A stretch of DNA of 13,675 nucleotides from Candidatus Hodarchaeota archaeon (GCA_016839665.1 JAEOTU010000215.1:1-13675), one strand, 5' to 3'. Counted from the stretch's first letter, positions 1 through 7,235 are shown. Notes: generated from the letters alone by a model not told the origin. Numbers and translations are program-made.

Positions 1-1068
1 AAAATGAAGTATAATAAAGCAACTGAGGCTCATTTTGGGACTCTGCGCGCTCAAATTGCTCAACTTCGATCCGAACTCGTTGAACGGGCGATGAAATCGA
101 AGAAAAAGGGATCAGGGTTTTCGATTAGGAAACATGGTGATGCAACGGTCATCCTTCTCGGTTTTCCATCCGTAGGTAAGTCTACTTTACTTAATGCCAT
201 TACTAATAAGGATAGTAAGGTTGGTGCTTATGATTTTACTACTATTGATGCTATTCCTGGTATGATGGAATATGATGGCAAATATAAAGGAGCGAGGATT
301 CAAATCATTGATCTACCTGGTGTTATTGAGGGTGGGGCATCAGGAAAAGGCCGAGGGCGTGAGGTCTTTGCTGCAGTACGAAATGCAAACCTTATCGTTA
401 TCCTTCTTGACGTTCGCCGTCCTGACCATCTTACTAAAATATTTAACGAACTTTGGAAAGCAAATATCCGTTTAGATCAATCCTCTCTGCGGATTAAGAT
501 TATTCGTCGTAATTTTGGTGGGATTAACATTTCTGGTTTCAGATATGGTTTATCGGACACAGAAATTGCGAATATTTTCCGTGCTTATCGAATCATTAAT
601 GCTGATGTTTACCTACCAAATGATCCTGATTTGACTATTGATCAGATCATTGATGCAGTAGCTGATAACCGTCGATACATTCCCTCGTTAATTGTTGTCA
701 ATAAGATGGATTTGGTTAATGAAGAAGAATTACCGCGTCTTGAAAAGCAAATTGGGCGAAAAATTGTTGCTATTTCAGCTGAATTAGGACAAGGTTTAGA
801 TGATCTTAAAGAGATCATTGTCGAGAAAGTTGGACTAATGCGAATTTTCCTGCGCAAACCTGGAGAAAAAGCTGATATGGATGAACCGATGATTGTTTCA
901 ACAGGTTCAATGGTTGAAGATATCTGTATGAAGCTTCACCGTCGTTTCAAAAACGATTTTCGTTTTGCCAATATTTGGGGTAGTTCAGCTAGGTTTCCTG
1001 GCCAGAAAGTAGGCTTACGTCATGTTCTTCGGGACGCTGATATTGTGAAAATAGTTCTTGAAAAATGA
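1..1068 (+). CDS. DRG-family GTPase with TGS domain (5' end outside window)
   Basis: Translation-associated GTPase of the Obg/DRG superfamily; DRG proteins of archaea and eukaryotes bind GTP and associate with ribosomes. Counting from the ATG at 4, the sequence shows G1 GFPSVGKST (53-61), the switch segment YDFTTIDAIPG (76-86), G3 DLPG (103-106), G4 NKMD (233-236), G5 SAE (258-260) and a C-terminal TGS domain from about residue 280 to 354. The DRG-specific helical hairpin insert follows the G1 region. The frame is open through codon 1-3, and KYNKATEAHFG aligns with the conserved DRG segment that normally sits about 20 residues in, so the ATG at 4 is probably internal and the real start lies upstream. 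The gene converges on the oxidoreductase at 1116, 47 bases away. Family assignment is very secure; cellular partners are not visible here. Confidence 0.95.
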   Translation, partial: KMKYNKATEAHFGTLRAQIAQLRSELVERAMKSKKKGSGFSIRKHGDATVILLGFPSVGKSTLLNAITNKDSKVGAYDFTTIDAIPGMMEYDGKYKGARIQIIDLPGVIEGGASGKGRGREVFAAVRNANLIVILLDVRRPDHLTKIFNELWKANIRLDQSSLRIKIIRRNFGGINISGFRYGLSDTEIANIFRAYRIINADVYLPNDPDLTIDQIIDAVADNRRYIPSLIVVNKMDLVNEEELPRLEKQIGRKIVAISAELGQGLDDLKEIIVEKVGLMRIFLRKPGEKADMDEPMIVSTGSMVEDICMKLHRRFKNDFRFANIWGSSARFPGQKVGLRHVLRDADIVKIVLEK

Positions 1069-1103
1069 AATTATACTTTAACGAGTATGTTATTTTCATT
1101 AAG

Positions 1104-1110
1104 AAAAAAA
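1104..1110 (-). terminator. T7 run after the ketopantoate reductase-like gene
   Basis: On the minus strand seven consecutive T residues begin five bases after the TAG stop at 1116-1118. Archaeal RNA polymerase terminates at such runs without needing a hairpin. It is the strongest T run in the convergent gap. Confidence 0.5.
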
Positions 1111-1115
1111 TCAAA

Positions 1116-2090
1116 CTACGACTTTTTTCCCTGGTCTCCACGAGGTTGTTGATACTTCGACTCCAAACCGCGTACATAAGTCACAGTTGCTTCATTATAA
1201 GGTACAGGAATATCATATTGCTTTCCAAGCTCAACAATCTTCCCATTTAAGAAAGCTATTTCTGTTGGGCTTCGATTCTCAATATCTATCAACATGCTCG
1301 GTTTATGATGGCCTCCCTTGGATATGTAACCCATACAAACATCATGAAAATCTGCTCCAAAAGAAATTCCCAGAGCTTTTGTGACAGCAATTCCCTCTTT
1401 AATAATTTTACTGGCGATATTATAAGTATCTTTGAAGTCCATTGCCTCTTTCATTGTCTGGCCAGTGATAGCACATACAGGCGCAAGAGAGGCATTTAAT
1501 ATCACCTTCTTCCACACTGCAGGTTGAATTTCTTCCACAAATTCTGTTGCGAAATCATCTGAGGATATTAGTTTTGCAATAGCTCGTGCCTTATCTCGAC
1601 TTTTCGGTGAAACTGCTCCAATAAAGTTTGGAGGATTAAAAAAAGTCATATCGATTATACCTGGTCTTAAAACATTCCCCGCAAAGTTAATCACATTGCG
1701 AAACGCTCTTTCTTCTCCAAATGCTTCAGCGATTACTGCCTCTGTCCCGAATCCGTTCTGATGACTAACTACATCGGTATCTCCAGAGATGACTTGTTTT
1801 AAATCTTGTACAACTTGTGTTAAGTATGGGGTTTTAACTGAAATGATAACGAGGTTCACGTCAGTATCCTTTAATTCCGAAACTGATAATTTTAAATGAT
1901 CAGCATCAAACTGAGCTGTGATAGTTGCAGCCCCAATAATCTGTAAACCATATTTTTGGATAGCTTCCATGTGAGCTTTCCAAATATCTACTAAAGTGAC
2001 ATCAACATTCTTTTTTGCTAGAAAAGAACCTAAAATGCCTCCTGATGGGCCTGCTCCGATAATAGCAACTTTATAATCTTCTTCTGTCAA
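1116..2090 (-). CDS. Ketopantoate reductase family NAD(P)H-dependent oxidoreductase (PanE/ApbA-like)
   Basis: Likely reduces 2-dehydropantoate to pantoate with NAD(P)H for coenzyme A synthesis, acting in the cytosol; the family also contains related 2-oxoacid reductases, so the substrate is not certain. The N-terminal Rossmann domain shows GAGPSGGILG (12-21), SVKTPY (84-89) and QNGFG (111-115). The C-terminal all-helical domain carries VWKKVILNAS (192-201), holding the family's catalytic lysine and asparagine, and SMLIDIENRSPTEIAFLNG (265-283), holding the conserved Ser and Glu. At 324 residues it is full length (family about 300). The start is TTG (2088-2090), supported by GAGG eight bases upstream. 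It has a 176-base leader from the DUF2085 gene upstream and a T7 run after its stop. No other CoA-pathway gene is adjacent, so context neither confirms nor contradicts the PanE role. Confidence 0.85.
   Translation of the reverse strand: MTEEDYKVAIIGAGPSGGILGSFLAKKNVDVTLVDIWKAHMEAIQKYGLQIIGAATITAQFDADHLKLSVSELKDTDVNLVIISVKTPYLTQVVQDLKQVISGDTDVVSHQNGFGTEAVIAEAFGEERAFRNVINFAGNVLRPGIIDMTFFNPPNFIGAVSPKSRDKARAIAKLISSDDFATEFVEEIQPAVWKKVILNASLAPVCAITGQTMKEAMDFKDTYNIASKIIKEGIAVTKALGISFGADFHDVCMGYISKGGHHKPSMLIDIENRSPTEIAFLNGKIVELGKQYDIPVPYNEATVTYVRGLESKYQQPRGDQGKKS
1123..1128 (+). terminator. Possible T6 terminator for the DRG gene
   Basis: Six T residues on the plus strand 55 bases beyond the DRG stop codon, lying inside the 3' end of the opposing gene. 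Overlapping convergent termination is common in compact archaeal genomes, but the run is short, so this is a weak call. Confidence 0.3.
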
Positions 2091-2183
2091 GTTTCGATCC
2101 TCAACTTTCTATTACGTTCTATAGGAATCATTTCAAGGACATTGAACTATTTACTGAGATGTTTGCACTAGAATACTAATAGA

Positions 2184-2192
2184 ATTATTTAT
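2184..2192 (-). promoter_or_regulatory. Candidate TATA box for the ketopantoate reductase-like gene
   Basis: Read on the minus strand, AAAAAAGCATAAATAATT offers a purine-rich element followed by an AT-rich TATA-like stretch, about 95 bases before the TTG start. This implies a leader of roughly 70 bases. The remaining 2091-2266 gap holds no credible gene. Confidence 0.3.
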
Positions 2193-2266
2193 GCTTTTTT
2201 GCCTTGCTTCTTAAGGTCTTTATAGTTATGTCTTCTCTCGAAGATCGTTTTTCTTTGAGTAAATCA

Positions 2267-2959
2267 TTAATTCTCAATCTGGGAAGCATGCCGGTGTTGC
2301 AATGTTTTCTCAATTTCGTTCCAGCTTAACTTTTGTTGCATAAAATCACTAATTTCACGACTATAAAGTCGTTCGGCCTCAAATTGTCTTTTAAAACCAG
2401 AACAAGCAGAACTATTAAGTTCTGTGCAATTTTCACACAAGATAATGTCTCGTTTACTAGTTTGGGAACGCCTGATTCTTTGAAAAATAAACCAAACTGC
2501 GATAATAAATAAAAATATTACTATTTTGTCAATCCACAAAGGTTGCAACCAAAGTTCTGCTAGTGCAATTCCCCATCCAAGACCCAAAGAGATTCTAATG
2601 AGATCTTTGATCTTTCGATTCTGAAAAGAATGAAGCAATCCAAGCCAAGTTGGGCTCGTGATTCCTAAAACAATTAAAAAACCCTCAAATAACGAAAAAT
2701 TGCTGAAAGGATTAAAGAATGCAGTTACCATAAGCGCGATTAATGTTGAACCATATGTCCAAGTGCATCCTCGACAAATGAACCAGCTATGGACATGGAA
2801 CACTTCTTGTTGGTAGTTTGAGCATAAAGGATGGTGGGAAAAGTGAAAAGGGAGTAACAATTGAAGGTACCGCTTGAAAAAATATACCCGATGATTTCTA
2901 GGTATTAGCCTCATAAATCTGTTTGTTGATAGAATAAATTCCCGCATCGTTGTTTTCAT
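2267..2959 (-). CDS. DUF2085-like membrane protein with two cysteine clusters
   Basis: Function unknown. The N-terminal half contains HHPLC (42-46) followed by HSWFICRGC (57-65), matching the His/Cys pattern of the DUF2085 family, in which a short Cys/His segment precedes membrane helices. Four hydrophobic segments are visible at about 68-88, 90-110, 121-140 and 143-161. After a basic stretch (RIRRSQTSKR), a cytosolic tail of about 60 residues carries a second cluster, C175, C178 and C186, then a charged helical region. The start ATG directly abuts the TAA of the UPF0145 gene (TAAATG), with an AAAGGAT ribosome binding site inside that gene's end, so the two are probably translationally coupled. 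The cysteines suggest metal or redox handling, but this is inference. An ATG four codons later is a possible alternative start. Confidence 0.75.
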   Translation of the reverse strand: MKTTMREFILSTNRFMRLIPRNHRVYFFKRYLQLLLPFHFSHHPLCSNYQQEVFHVHSWFICRGCTWTYGSTLIALMVTAFFNPFSNFSLFEGFLIVLGITSPTWLGLLHSFQNRKIKDLIRISLGLGWGIALAELWLQPLWIDKIVIFLFIIAVWFIFQRIRRSQTSKRDIILCENCTELNSSACSGFKRQFEAERLYSREISDFMQQKLSWNEIEKTLQHRHASQIEN

Positions 2960-3334
2960 TTATCCTTTTGGTCTAACTCGTACCGCTGTCCCATATGCTA
3001 CAATATCTGTCATCGATCCGTCTTGTCCAGACCGTGAGGAATCAACCTTAACACCAATTACGCCATTTCCACCTCGTTCTGCCACATCTGCGCATAATCG
3101 GTATATCGCATCATTACGGGCTTCAATAGCACCTTGTGTATAAGCTGTTACTTCTCCTCCAAAACAGGCTTCGCAACCTCCGATGCATCGACCACCAAGG
3201 CCTCGTGATCTAATGGTTATTCCAAAAGCTATCCCAAGATATTGTACAATTTCAAACCCTGGGATTCCATCAGTAGTTGATACCATTACTTGTGTAGGAT
3301 CAGATCGACGATCCATATTCATTTTTTGAGCCAT
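2960..3334 (-). CDS. UPF0145 / YbjQ-like (heavy-metal-binding domain) protein
   Basis: Small cytosolic protein of the YbjQ family, whose function is not established despite the 'heavy-metal-binding' name. The 124-residue product has the family layout: the opening strand VSTTDGIPGFEIVQYLG (18-34), the GGE-x-TAYT element (59-66), the helix EARNDAIYRL (71-80), GGNGVIGVKVD (88-98) and the closing strand YGTAVRV (114-120). A cysteine trio C50-x3-C54-x2-C57 occupies the loop before GGE, with C81 nearby; most relatives I know lack it. The open frame extends to 3457, but the ATG at 3332-3334 is preceded by an excellent CAGGAG nine bases upstream and the longer frame would overlap the TATA box, so 3334 is chosen. 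It is the first gene of a two-gene unit with the DUF2085 protein. Confidence 0.88.
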   Translation of the reverse strand: MAQKMNMDRRSDPTQVMVSTTDGIPGFEIVQYLGIAFGITIRSRGLGGRCIGGCEACFGGEVTAYTQGAIEARNDAIYRLCADVAERGGNGVIGVKVDSSRSGQDGSMTDIVAYGTAVRVRPKG

Positions 3335-3382
3335 TTTAATTTTCTCCTGATTTGTGTTACAAAAATTCGCTTTCACAAGATC

Positions 3383-3396
3383 AAAGACTTGTCTTT
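3383..3396 (-). repeat. Inverted repeat overlapping the TATA box (possible operator)
   Basis: AAAGAC-TT-GTCTTT, six-base arms with a two-base spacer, overlaps the downstream edge of the TATA box and lies before the expected transcription start. This is where an archaeal repressor would block the polymerase. No regulator gene is nearby. Confidence 0.4.
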
Positions 3397-3402
3397 TTAT
3401 AT
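3393..3402 (-). promoter_or_regulatory. TATA box of the UPF0145-DUF2085 operon
   Basis: On the minus strand ATATAAAAAG, preceded by a purine-rich BRE-like stretch (GAAAGGTAGAC), sits 59-68 bases before the ATG at 3334. Transcription would begin near 3368-3372, giving a leader of about 35 bases that contains the CAGGAG ribosome binding site. This is the best archaeal promoter in the window and separates the UPF0145 unit from the genes upstream. Confidence 0.65.
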
Positions 3403-3455
3403 GTCTACCTTTCACGGAATATTTCGCAATGCAGAGGAACCAAATCCAAATATCC

Positions 3456-3461
3456 AAAAAA
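3456..3461 (-). terminator. T6 run after the activator ATPase gene
   Basis: Six T residues on the minus strand start five bases after the TAA of the BadF-type gene (3467-3469), flanked by a short ATCC/GGAT match that could form a small hairpin. It would end the pyruvate kinase-dehydratase-activator transcript before the next promoter at 3393-3402. Confidence 0.45.
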
Positions 3462-3466
3462 GTGGA

Positions 3467-4252
3467 TTACTTTCCTTCCAAAGCGTAGAGAGCTGCACCT
3501 AAAGCAACAAATAACTGAGGAGAGGGAGGAACGGAAACATTTATGCCCAATTCTTCTCGGAAAATATCAACAATAGTAGGGTTATGAGCTATCACCCCTC
3601 CAGTCAAAATAACTTCATTATCTAAGACGTCTATTTCCATCACTCGTTTAACAATAGAATGAAAGGCTCCTCGAACCATATCTTCAAGACGCTCACCTTC
3701 CCTGATACGACTTAGGATTTCTGTGGCTGCAAACACGGTACAATAACTGCTAACTGGTGTTGGATTTGTTGATTTTTTCGCTAATTTGTCTAAATCAGTT
3801 GGTTGAACTCGTAGTTTTAACGCAAGCTCCTCCAAAAATGTTCCAGTTCCTGCAGCACATTTACGATTCATTTTAAAACCCGAACGTCTCCCACCGCGCG
3901 TTTTAATGATTTTGGTATCTTGGCCACCGATATCAACAATAGAGAGGTTCCTATCTGGATAATAATATTGCGCCGCTTTAGCTGAACAACTAATTTCCGT
4001 AATTGTAGAAAAATCTCTCTCATTTAGTTGCACATTTTTTCTGCCATATCCAGTAGCAATTATGCCTTTGATATCCTGTAGATGATCATTGCCCTTTATA
4101 GCTGCTTTAAGGGCTTCGTTTGCAGTATTCTGTAAATCTGTACCAGAAAAACGAATATTTGACCCCACTATATTCTTTGCTTGATCTAGTAAGACAACTT
4201 TTGTGAATGATGATCCAACATCTATACCCGCAAAGAGAGAACGATGAGACAC
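3467..4252 (-). CDS. BadF/BadG/BcrA/BcrD-type ATPase, activator of a 2-hydroxyacyl-CoA dehydratase or benzoyl-CoA reductase
   Basis: Homodimeric iron-sulfur ATPase of the ASKHA fold that uses ATP hydrolysis to drive a low-potential electron into its partner enzyme. Visible are phosphate-1 GIDVGSSFTKVVLLD (9-23), ATGYGR (66-71), phosphate-2 DIGGQDTKII (107-116), the cluster segment MNRKCAAGTGTFLEELA (128-144) and YCTVFAATEIL (170-180), and the adenosine segment ILTGGVIAHNP (215-225). C132 and C171 match the two cysteines that in HgdC-type proteins bind a [4Fe-4S] cluster between the two subunits. At 261 residues it matches the stand-alone activator (HgdC about 260) rather than the longer fused forms. 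The start is GTG (4250-4252) with GGAG eight bases upstream. It lies 40 bases after the D-type subunit gene, its evident partner. It is the last gene of the pyruvate kinase operon. Confidence 0.93.
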   Translation of the reverse strand: MSHRSLFAGIDVGSSFTKVVLLDQAKNIVGSNIRFSGTDLQNTANEALKAAIKGNDHLQDIKGIIATGYGRKNVQLNERDFSTITEISCSAKAAQYYYPDRNLSIVDIGGQDTKIIKTRGGRRSGFKMNRKCAAGTGTFLEELALKLRVQPTDLDKLAKKSTNPTPVSSYCTVFAATEILSRIREGERLEDMVRGAFHSIVKRVMEIDVLDNEVILTGGVIAHNPTIVDIFREELGINVSVPPSPQLFVALGAALYALEGK

Positions 4253-4276
4253 CTTTCGGACTCCATTTGTTCCAGT

Positions 4277-4297
4277 TTTAAGTACAAGCTACTTAAA
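4277..4297 (-). repeat. Perfect hairpin at the junction between dehydratase subunit and activator genes
   Basis: On the transcript the sequence TTTAAGTA-GCTTG-TACTTAAA has perfect eight-base arms and a five-base loop, and it includes the TAA stop of the upstream gene. It is AT-rich, hence weak, and no T run follows. It could tune mRNA processing or the relative amounts of enzyme and activator. Confidence 0.5.
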
Positions 4298-5519
4298 TAC
4301 CAGCAAGTTGTTCTATAAAAGCTTCAATATTTGTCTTTGTTTGTTCTTCACTATAGACATTCAAGTCATTAAGATCAGCATCGATCACTAAATTTGGTAT
4401 ATTTGTTTGTTCTTCCAGCCGTTTAGGCATACCATAATTTGTGTTTGAATTATGAGGGCACGTCCGAGCATTGTGAAAGATAATGCCATCTATTTTATAA
4501 TTCTCAATCATTTCCAATAAATATCTTTCTTTACGTGACTCAGAACGATTGATGAACAGTTCTGTATATGCTTTAGCCATACTTGAAAATGGTTCATTTG
4601 GGTTGAAATCACTGAATATCCAACTGTTACAATAAGTAGAAGCGACAATACATGTTTGTAATTCTATAAATTGCTCTGACAATGCTCTCAACTTACCCCA
4701 AATTGGCATTCCATCCCAATATAAGCGATATTTTTCGTTTTCAACGGCAGCAATCCTATTTTCTACTCGTTCTACAAGTTCTTGCCTCAATAATTTATAA
4801 TAGTCCACTGCAACCTGTTCACCTCTCATTACGACAGCTGGGAGCATATGGATACATCCATCAAAGAATGATAAGGGGGAAGGTATATTTACAGCAGTCT
4901 CAAGAACTTCAGTCCATAATAAAGAAGTTTCAAGTGAGAGACGAACGGTTGTCTCTAAGTTCTTTTTCTCAAAACCAATTTCTGATACTTTCTCCAGTGA
5001 GTCAGTTAATTGCTTATATTGTGCCTCTACATAATCAATGTGGCTTTGGTCAACATTATCAATGATCTTAGGTGAATCTATTCCCAACAACGGTACATTG
5101 AATTCTCGGGCATAGAACGCAAACCAATCTTTTACATCCCTACATTGATTGGTGTTATATACGAGTACGTCTGGTTTCGGAATTTCTTCTACTCCATAAG
5201 CCTTAGTTAATGGTGTCTCTTTCATTAAAAACGCGCCAATATCACTTGTGAGGTATGAACATATTTCTGGAGAATACCCTTGTGCTACAGCAACAGGAAT
5301 ATACTTATTTGCTTGACGAGTGGAACCAAGCATTGCTGTATGATTTTCTGGATAATAAACTTTGAAATCAAAGGCTAATAAGAGCTCAGCAGGCCCAACA
5401 CTGGAGCACCAAGCCACTTTTTGAGAAAGATCTTTCACGGCGCGATCTAATTCTTGGTAATAATCAGTGGCAATTTCCCTCAACTCTTTTACAGCATGAA
5501 TTGGCTTGTAATTTGTCAA
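4293..5519 (-). CDS. 2-hydroxyacyl-CoA dehydratase / benzoyl-CoA reductase D-type subunit (HgdB/BcrB/BcrC family)
   Basis: Iron-sulfur subunit of the family that reductively dehydrates 2-hydroxyacyl-CoAs or reduces aromatic acyl-CoAs after ATP-driven activation. Characteristic segments are KVAWCSSVGPAELLLAFDF (34-52), GYSPEICSYLTSDIG (81-95), VLVYNTNQCRD (118-128), VPLLGIDSP (142-150), YWDGMPIWGKL (267-277), ASTYCNSWIF (293-302) and the C-terminal DGIIFHNARTCPHNSNTNYG (344-363). Cluster-ligand candidates are C38, C87, C126 and C354; C222, C290 and C297 are further cysteines. The text resembles benzoyl-CoA reductase subunits more than HgdA/HgdB by my reading, but the substrate cannot be fixed from one subunit. 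Length 408 is full. The start is TTG with GAGG ten bases upstream, 20 bases after the pyruvate kinase stop. No second D-type subunit exists in this window, which is unusual because characterised members are heterodimeric or larger. Confidence 0.9.
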   Translation of the reverse strand: MTNYKPIHAVKELREIATDYYQELDRAVKDLSQKVAWCSSVGPAELLLAFDFKVYYPENHTAMLGSTRQANKYIPVAVAQGYSPEICSYLTSDIGAFLMKETPLTKAYGVEEIPKPDVLVYNTNQCRDVKDWFAFYAREFNVPLLGIDSPKIIDNVDQSHIDYVEAQYKQLTDSLEKVSEIGFEKKNLETTVRLSLETSLLWTEVLETAVNIPSPLSFFDGCIHMLPAVVMRGEQVAVDYYKLLRQELVERVENRIAAVENEKYRLYWDGMPIWGKLRALSEQFIELQTCIVASTYCNSWIFSDFNPNEPFSSMAKAYTELFINRSESRKERYLLEMIENYKIDGIIFHNARTCPHNSNTNYGMPKRLEEQTNIPNLVIDADLNDLNVYSEEQTKTNIEAFIEQLAGI

Positions 5520-5539
5520 CTGACTTTGTCCTCAGGAGC

Positions 5540-6988
5540 TTAGGTAATTTGTTGCCGAAGCTGTTGACCGAATAGAAGAATATCCTCCACTTTCATTGTT
5601 TGAATTAAGTTCGTTTCAGCTGGAAAACCTAGAAGACTACCACCAATGATCAGTACTTGATCCTCTGGTTTTAAAATACCTCTCTCATTTGCTTCTTTAG
5701 CCAATAGATATTTCAATTCGTTCGACGAATTTGTCACTTCAGTTTGGATGGGGTACACACCCCAAACTAGATTTAACTGACGTTTACTTGACGGATAAGG
5801 AGTACCAGCAATAATTGGAGTTTTTGGACGATATTTGGCTACAAGTCTTGCCGTGGAACCTCTTCTTGTATTGGTAAGAATAGCCTTAATGTCTAAATGG
5901 GTTTCTTTACTAATGCGATAAATTGCTCTCCCAAATACTTCAGTTATTGAAGGTTTTTCGATACCATAACCAATTGGACGCGCTAATCCATGATCCTCAG
6001 ACACTCTGGCAATTTTCTCCAAATATTGGACAGCTTCAACAGGAAATTTACCAACTGCAGTCTCCCCAGATAACATGACGGCATCAGCTCCATCTATGAT
6101 TGCATTACTCACATCTGATGCTTCAGCACGAGTTGGACGGGGATTATTGATCATTGACTCTAACATCTGGGTAGCTACAATGACTGGTTTGCCTATATGG
6201 TTACACTTAGAAATCAACTTTTTTTGTACAACAGGTACCTCCTCTGTAGGAATTTCTATTCCTAAGTCTCCTCTTGCAACCATAATGCCATCTGAGACTT
6301 CCAGTATTTCATCAAAATTGGTTATAGCCTCACGATGTTCAATTTTACTAATAATACCGATAGGGGAATGCACTTGATCTAATAACTTTCTTATTTCGAG
6401 GATATCTTCTTTTCTTCGAATAAAAGAAGCTGCGAAAAAATCAGCATCTAGTTTTCTCAAGACAAAACGAATATCTTGTAGGTCTTTTTCAAGAGGAAAA
6501 TACAATGATAAAGGTACATCTGGAGCATTAATCCCCTTTCTTGATTTAAGTGGACCTCCATTCAATACTTTGCAAACTAGCTCAGATTCTGTTTTTTTAG
6601 TAATTTTCAGCAATAGTAACCCATCATCGATTGCTAGGTGATTTCCTACTTTTGCATCCGCTATAAGGGGTGGATAATTCGTTGTACAAATCTTTGAATT
6701 GCCTTCCACACTGATATCTGCAGAAATTGTAAATTTTTGCCCTGTTTTAATAACAGTTCCTTCTTTCACTTCTCCAGTTCTGATTTTTGGTCCACAGAGA
6801 TCAATTAATACAGCAAGATCGTCACTAGTGTCTTTGATAAGTTCATAACGTGCCTTGTGATCTACATATGATCCGTGGCTGAAATTAAGACGACAAACAT
6901 CCATTCCTTCTTTGACTAATTTCTTAAAAACAGCGGGTTTTTCTGATGCTGGCCCTATTGTGCACACAATTTTTGTTTTTGTTATCAC
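5540..6988 (-). CDS. pyk: Pyruvate kinase
   Basis: Converts phosphoenolpyruvate and ADP to pyruvate and ATP in glycolysis. Numbering from the GTG start used here: KIVCTIGPASE (6-16), CRLNFSHGS (32-40), IDLCGPKIRTG (62-72), the B-domain (about 83-158), the catalytic lysine in IISKIEHREA (213-222), the metal/phosphate loop MVARGDLGIE (236-245), and ATQMLESMINNPRPTRAEAS (273-292), followed by the C-terminal regulatory domain. No extra C-terminal PEP-utiliser domain is present. The residue equivalent to rabbit Glu117 is Lys (K68) and Thr113 is Leu, the pattern linked to potassium-independent enzymes (E. coli PykA has the same Lys). The open frame reaches a TTG at 7003, but family alignment starts at the GTG at 6986-6988; GGGG nine bases upstream is a weak ribosome site. 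First gene of the operon with the dehydratase-type subunit, 20 bases away. Confidence 0.95.
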   Translation of the reverse strand: MITKTKIVCTIGPASEKPAVFKKLVKEGMDVCRLNFSHGSYVDHKARYELIKDTSDDLAVLIDLCGPKIRTGEVKEGTVIKTGQKFTISADISVEGNSKICTTNYPPLIADAKVGNHLAIDDGLLLLKITKKTESELVCKVLNGGPLKSRKGINAPDVPLSLYFPLEKDLQDIRFVLRKLDADFFAASFIRRKEDILEIRKLLDQVHSPIGIISKIEHREAITNFDEILEVSDGIMVARGDLGIEIPTEEVPVVQKKLISKCNHIGKPVIVATQMLESMINNPRPTRAEASDVSNAIIDGADAVMLSGETAVGKFPVEAVQYLEKIARVSEDHGLARPIGYGIEKPSITEVFGRAIYRISKETHLDIKAILTNTRRGSTARLVAKYRPKTPIIAGTPYPSSKRQLNLVWGVYPIQTEVTNSSNELKYLLAKEANERGILKPEDQVLIIGGSLLGFPAETNLIQTMKVEDILLFGQQLRQQIT

Positions 6989-7034
6989 TCGATAAAACCC
7001 CAAAACTTGGCTTTAATATTGATTATATCTCTTC

Positions 7035-7052
7035 ATGAATAAATATATTCAT
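7035..7052 (-). promoter_or_regulatory. Candidate pyk TATA box within an inverted repeat
   Basis: ATGAATA-AATA-TATTCAT has perfect seven-base arms and a four-base spacer. On the minus strand its core GAATATATTT is a good TATA box, placing the start of transcription near 7018, about 30 bases before the GTG. A second TATA-like stretch (ATATAAT, 7022-7028) would start near 6998. The overlap of repeat and TATA box suggests repressor control of pyk. Confidence 0.45.
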
Positions 7053-7223
7053 TAGGAAAAGTACGAGATTCTGTCAATTTTTCTGTTCTTAAAAGCATTT
7101 TCCACTGATTGGCTTTTTAAAAATTATTTATCTAAAAAAATATGGTTGTTTTCCTGATAAAAACCAGAATCGAATCTTGGTAATCATACTTTCATGAATG
7201 GTCTAATTTCTAAGTATAAACAA

Positions 7224-7235
7224 AATTACGTAATT
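7224..7235. repeat. Perfect 12-base palindrome AATTACGTAATT
   Basis: A perfect two-fold symmetric site upstream of the Liv operon, centred at 7229.5. Its centre is exactly 22 bases from the next palindrome, about two helical turns, so both would face the same side of the DNA. A plausible regulator site for pyk, Liv or both. Confidence 0.45.

Noticed and set aside
2231..2252. TCTTC-TCTC-GAAGA hairpin followed by T5 on the plus strand, as a terminator of a hidden plus-strand RNA
   Set aside because: The stem is only five bases and no plus-strand gene or good promoter lies between 2091 and 2230.
3335..3457. N-terminal extension of 41 residues on the UPF0145 protein (frame opens at 3457)
   Set aside because: It overlaps the TATA box at 3393-3402, has no family similarity, and the ATG at 3334 has a near-perfect ribosome binding site.
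4682..5065. Plus-strand open frame of 127 codons
   Set aside because: Lies wholly antisense within the dehydratase-type subunit gene and has no recognisable domain or ribosome binding site.
6075..6377. Plus-strand open frame of 100 codons
   Set aside because: Antisense shadow of the most conserved part of pyruvate kinase.
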